Assembly: GCF_039904985.1 (NCBI RefSeq)
Contig: NZ_CP157005.1
Coordinates: forward strand, 2,790,001-2,854,000
DNA: 64,000 nucleotides
Origin: Methylomonas sp. AM2-LC
GTDB lineage: Bacteria; Pseudomonadota; Gammaproteobacteria; Methylococcales; Methylomonadaceae
Direction: 5' to 3'
Part shown: positions 61,509-64,000 of the stretch, one piece after another
Numbering within the stretch: position 1 is the first letter of the stretch
Layout: the number at the start of each line of letters is the position of its first letter
The notes under the pieces: generated by a model
Databases searched by the model: none
What the model was told of the DNA's origin: nothing
Seen by the model: the letters and a program-made list of their open reading frames with translations, nothing else
Position numbers and translations under genes: made by a program

Positions 61509-64000
61509 ATGTATCAGCCTGGTGTATCCGCAATCCCATTCCGGCACTCATGTTATTTGTGTTGTTAAGTTTTGGTGGCATCATGAGCTTCAAAGCCATG
61601 AAAATACAAAATTTTCCGGATTTAGATTTACCAACGGTGACGGTATCGGCCAGCTTGCCCGGTGCTTCGCCCACTCAGCTTGAAAACGAAGTTGCGCGTA
61701 AAATCGAAGATTCGATTGCAACTTTGCAAGGCTTAAAACACATGACCACCAAAATACAGGATGGCAGTGTCAAAATTACGGTTGAGTTCCGTCTAGAAAA
61801 GCCCGTACAAGAAGCCATGGAAGATGTTCGCTCTGCAGTCTCAAAAGTGCGTGCTGATCTACCCACCGATGTCAGAGATCCTATTGTTACCAAAGTGGAT
61901 TTGGCCAGTTCGCCTATTTTGGCTTACACCGTGGCCTCATCCAGCAGGGATGTAGAAGCCTTGTCCTGGTTTGTCGAAAACACTATCGCCAAAAAACTGT
62001 TAACTGTGCCAGGTGTGGGTGCTGTTAAACGGGTAGGGGGGGTTAGTCGTGAGATTACTATTGCTTTAGATCCACTTAAACTTCAGGCACTCAACGCCAC
62101 TGCTACCAGTATTTCACAACAACTGAAGCAGATACAGCAGGAAAGTGCCGGTGGTCGTGCCGTGTTGGGCGTTGGCGAACAACCCTTGCGTACCTTGGGT
62201 AACGTAAAATCTGCGCAGGAAATAGGGGCAATACCCATCTACCTTGATAATGGCAGCCGTATACGTTTAGAGCAAATAGCCACAGTCAGTGATGCGATTG
62301 CAGAACCACGCGAAATGGCTTTATTGAATGGTAAGCCGGTTGTCAGTTTTGAAGTGACGCGTAGCCGTGGCGCCAGTGAAGTGGAAGTGGCCGCGGGCGT
62401 GCAAAAGTTATTGAAAGTATTAGAAGCCGAAAATAGCGATATTGAAATTACGCAAGCGTTTGATTTCGTTACGATGGTGCAAGAAGACTTTCAGGGTTCC
62501 ATGAATATGATTTATGAAGGCTCTGTATTGGCTGTATTGGTGGTCTGGATATTTTTACGTGATTGGCGAGCAACGTTTGTCTCCGCTATCGCCTTGCCTT
62601 TATCGGTGATTCCAGCATTCTTTGGCATGCATTATTTTGGTTTTTCGCTTAATACCGTTACCTTGCTGGCTTTATCATTGTCAATTGGCATTTTGGTTGA
62701 TGATGCCATCGTCGAAGTAGAAAACATTACCCGTCATTTACGGATGGGCAAAACCCCCTATCAAGCTGCAATGGAAGCGGCTGATGAGATTGGGCTGGCG
62801 GTTATTGCCACCACGTTTGCCTTGGTGGCTGTGTTTTTGCCTACCGCATTTATGGATGGGATTCCCGGTCGATTCTTTAAACAATTTGGCTGGACGGCTG
62901 CACTTGCCATCATGGCTTCTCTGGTGGTTGCGCGTATGCTGACCCCGTTAATGGCTGCCTATTTGTTAAAAGACACCGGACAGGTAATACATAGCACAGG
63001 TCGCATCATGCAATATTACATGCAATTGGCAACTTGGTGCCTTAAGCATCGCTTGATTACATTAATGGGTGCCATTGTATTTTTTGTGGGTACATTATTT
63101 TTAATTCCGTTATTACCGACAGGCTTTATCCCCGCCGATGATAGTTCTCAGACACAAGTTTTTGTGGAATTAGCGCCAGGTTCGACCTTGGCACAAACGC
63201 ATGAAGCGGCGGAAATAGCGCGGGAGTTAGTCAAAAAAGTACCTTACGTCGATTCTATCTATACCACTATTGGTGGTGGTTCAGCCGGTAGCGATGCACT
63301 TTCTGGCAGTCAATCTAGCGAAGTACGTAAAGCCACACTAACCGTTACATTGACTGAGCGTCAGGACCGTCCAGTGCGTAAACAGGTTATAGAACAAAAT
63401 ATACGCATAGCCTTGGAACAATTACCTAGCGCACGCTTTAAAGTGGGCTTAGGGGGCAATGGCGAAAAGTATGTGTTAGTGCTGAGTGGTGATGATAGCT
63501 TAGCTTTAAATACCGCTGCTCGTGCAGTAGAAAAAGATTTGCGCACCATACCTGGACTGGGCAGTATTGCCTCTTCCGCTGCACTGGTAAGGCCCGAAAT
63601 TTCGGTACTGCCCGATTTTGCACGCGCTGCCGATTTAGGGGTAACCAGTGCCAGTATTGCGCAAACGCTACGCATTGCAACGGTTGGCGACTATGATTAT
63701 TCCTTACCGAAATTAAATCTTGAGCAACGACAAGTCCCTGTTATGGTTAAACTGACTGATACAGGACGTAGTGATCTGTCTGTGTTGGAACGCTTGGCTG
63801 TACCGAGTATAAAAGCAGGCTTAAACGCTGTTATGCTTAAACAAGTGGCTACGCTGAGTTTGGGCAGTGGTCCGGCTGTCATCGACCGCTATGATCGTTC
63901 ACGTAACGTTAACTTTGAAATAGAACTGTCTGATCTACCCTTGGGTGATGTAACCAATGCTGTAGAAAACTTACCCAGTATGCAGAATTTGCCAAATGGT
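61505..64000 (+). CDS. RND efflux transporter, cut by window end
   Basis: 832 codons are visible and the frame is open at the window edge; a full RND pump is about 1020-1050 residues. It begins MNVSAWCIRNPIPALMLF, has the first periplasmic porter domain, and the TM4 Asp pair Asp399-Asp400 (SIGILVDDAIVEVEN) of proton-driven RND pumps. It most resembles the MdtB/MdtC and related multidrug branch rather than heavy-metal CusA pumps, which carry a different TM4 motif. Its ATG overlaps the adaptor stop as ATGA. Confidence 0.93.
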   Translation, partial: MNVSAWCIRNPIPALMLFVLLSFGGIMSFKAMKIQNFPDLDLPTVTVSASLPGASPTQLENEVARKIEDSIATLQGLKHMTTKIQDGSVKITVEFRLEKPVQEAMEDVRSAVSKVRADLPTDVRDPIVTKVDLASSPILAYTVASSSRDVEALSWFVENTIAKKLLTVPGVGAVKRVGGVSREITIALDPLKLQALNATATSISQQLKQIQQESAGGRAVLGVGEQPLRTLGNVKSAQEIGAIPIYLDNGSRIRLEQIATVSDAIAEPREMALLNGKPVVSFEVTRSRGASEVEVAAGVQKLLKVLEAENSDIEITQAFDFVTMVQEDFQGSMNMIYEGSVLAVLVVWIFLRDWRATFVSAIALPLSVIPAFFGMHYFGFSLNTVTLLALSLSIGILVDDAIVEVENITRHLRMGKTPYQAAMEAADEIGLAVIATTFALVAVFLPTAFMDGIPGRFFKQFGWTAALAIMASLVVARMLTPLMAAYLLKDTGQVIHSTGRIMQYYMQLATWCLKHRLITLMGAIVFFVGTLFLIPLLPTGFIPADDSSQTQVFVELAPGSTLAQTHEAAEIARELVKKVPYVDSIYTTIGGGSAGSDALSGSQSSEVRKATLTVTLTERQDRPVRKQVIEQNIRIALEQLPSARFKVGLGGNGEKYVLVLSGDDSLALNTAARAVEKDLRTIPGLGSIASSAALVRPEISVLPDFARAADLGVTSASIAQTLRIATVGDYDYSLPKLNLEQRQVPVMVKLTDTGRSDLSVLERLAVPSIKAGLNAVMLKQVATLSLGSGPAVIDRYDRSRNVNFEIELSDLPLGDVTNAVENLPSMQNLPNG

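Noticed and set aside
1..64000. CRISPR arrays, tRNA or rRNA genes, prophage
   Set aside because: No regularly spaced direct repeats, no tRNA-like T-arm with matching acceptor stem, no rRNA sequence, and no phage structural genes were seen.

Overview
The window looks like chromosomal DNA of a free-living, Gram-negative gammaproteobacterium. The evidence is the outer-membrane factor and porin genes, lipoprotein and Tat signals, an RND efflux system, an aroQ-accB-accC operon, msrPQ, and an exosortase/PEP-CTERM system. The moderately AT-rich composition, the exosortase B locus, a SulP/carbonic anhydrase pair, ribulose-phosphate epimerase and many dispersed palindromic repeats would suit a type I methanotroph (Methylococcales-like). 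No diagnostic gene such as pmo or mxa is present, so that placement is an inference.

Layout. 0.4-4.3 kb: a small HTH membrane regulator, then an xrtB-epsI-gspF-like operon on the minus strand. 4.6-13.6 kb: an extended Anbu (proteasome-like peptidase) cluster, with two Anbu paralogues, a circularly permuted ATP-grasp protein, an alpha-E protein, a large transglutaminase/DUF2126 protein and an HPPD-like metal-dependent protein. 13.7-21.3 kb: oxyanion-binding protein plus AlgE-type porin, then a copper/iron block (NlpE-like protein, multicopper oxidase, Fur-box-like site, PepSY membrane protein). 21.4-25.6 kb: EthD/LysR divergent pair, lone Phd antitoxin, a candidate small RNA with its own promoter and terminator, an intact IS30-type insertion sequence, and rpe. 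25.8-29.5 kb: two thioredoxin-fold proteins and aroQ-accB-accC with a clear terminator. 29.5-34.8 kb: a repeat-rich region with scattered single genes (SIMPL, flavodoxin, HbpS/GlcG, PEP-CTERM protein). 34.8-40 kb: a two-component system, then SulP and beta carbonic anhydrase. 40.6-43.5 kb: a coiled-coil protein, a small exported protein and an exported caspase-fold peptidase with a SPOR-like tail. 43.8-47.5 kb: msrPQ, then an apparent light-responsive operon (SRPBCC, short LOV protein, fatty acid hydroxylase). 47.8-53.1 kb: a GGDEF/EAL protein, VKOR-like protein, two DUF2934 proteins, and an exported alkaline-phosphatase-superfamily enzyme. 53.3-57.7 kb: a 1019-residue unknown membrane protein and a class D beta-lactamase. 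58.2-64 kb: a TetR-OMF-MFP-RND efflux operon cut off by the window end.

How it fits together. Several units read as self-contained circuits. The Anbu cluster has a sigma-54-like promoter in front of the ATP-grasp gene and a terminator behind the second Anbu gene. The LOV operon is preceded by a promoter with a 19-bp spacer and GTACA repeats, the architecture used by MerR-type (LitR/CarH) light regulators. The efflux operon has its palindromic operator exactly in the promoter spacer and is translationally coupled by ATGA overlaps throughout.

Intergenic space is unusually rich in two repeat families. One is a hairpin family with at least eight full or half copies. The other is a MITE-like element, present in two copies bounded by inverted, themselves palindromic ends. 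The best candidates for undescribed biology are the extended Anbu cluster with the HPPD-like protein, the small RNA at 23.24-23.42 kb, the LOV operon, the coiled-coil/caspase cluster, and the 1019-residue membrane protein.
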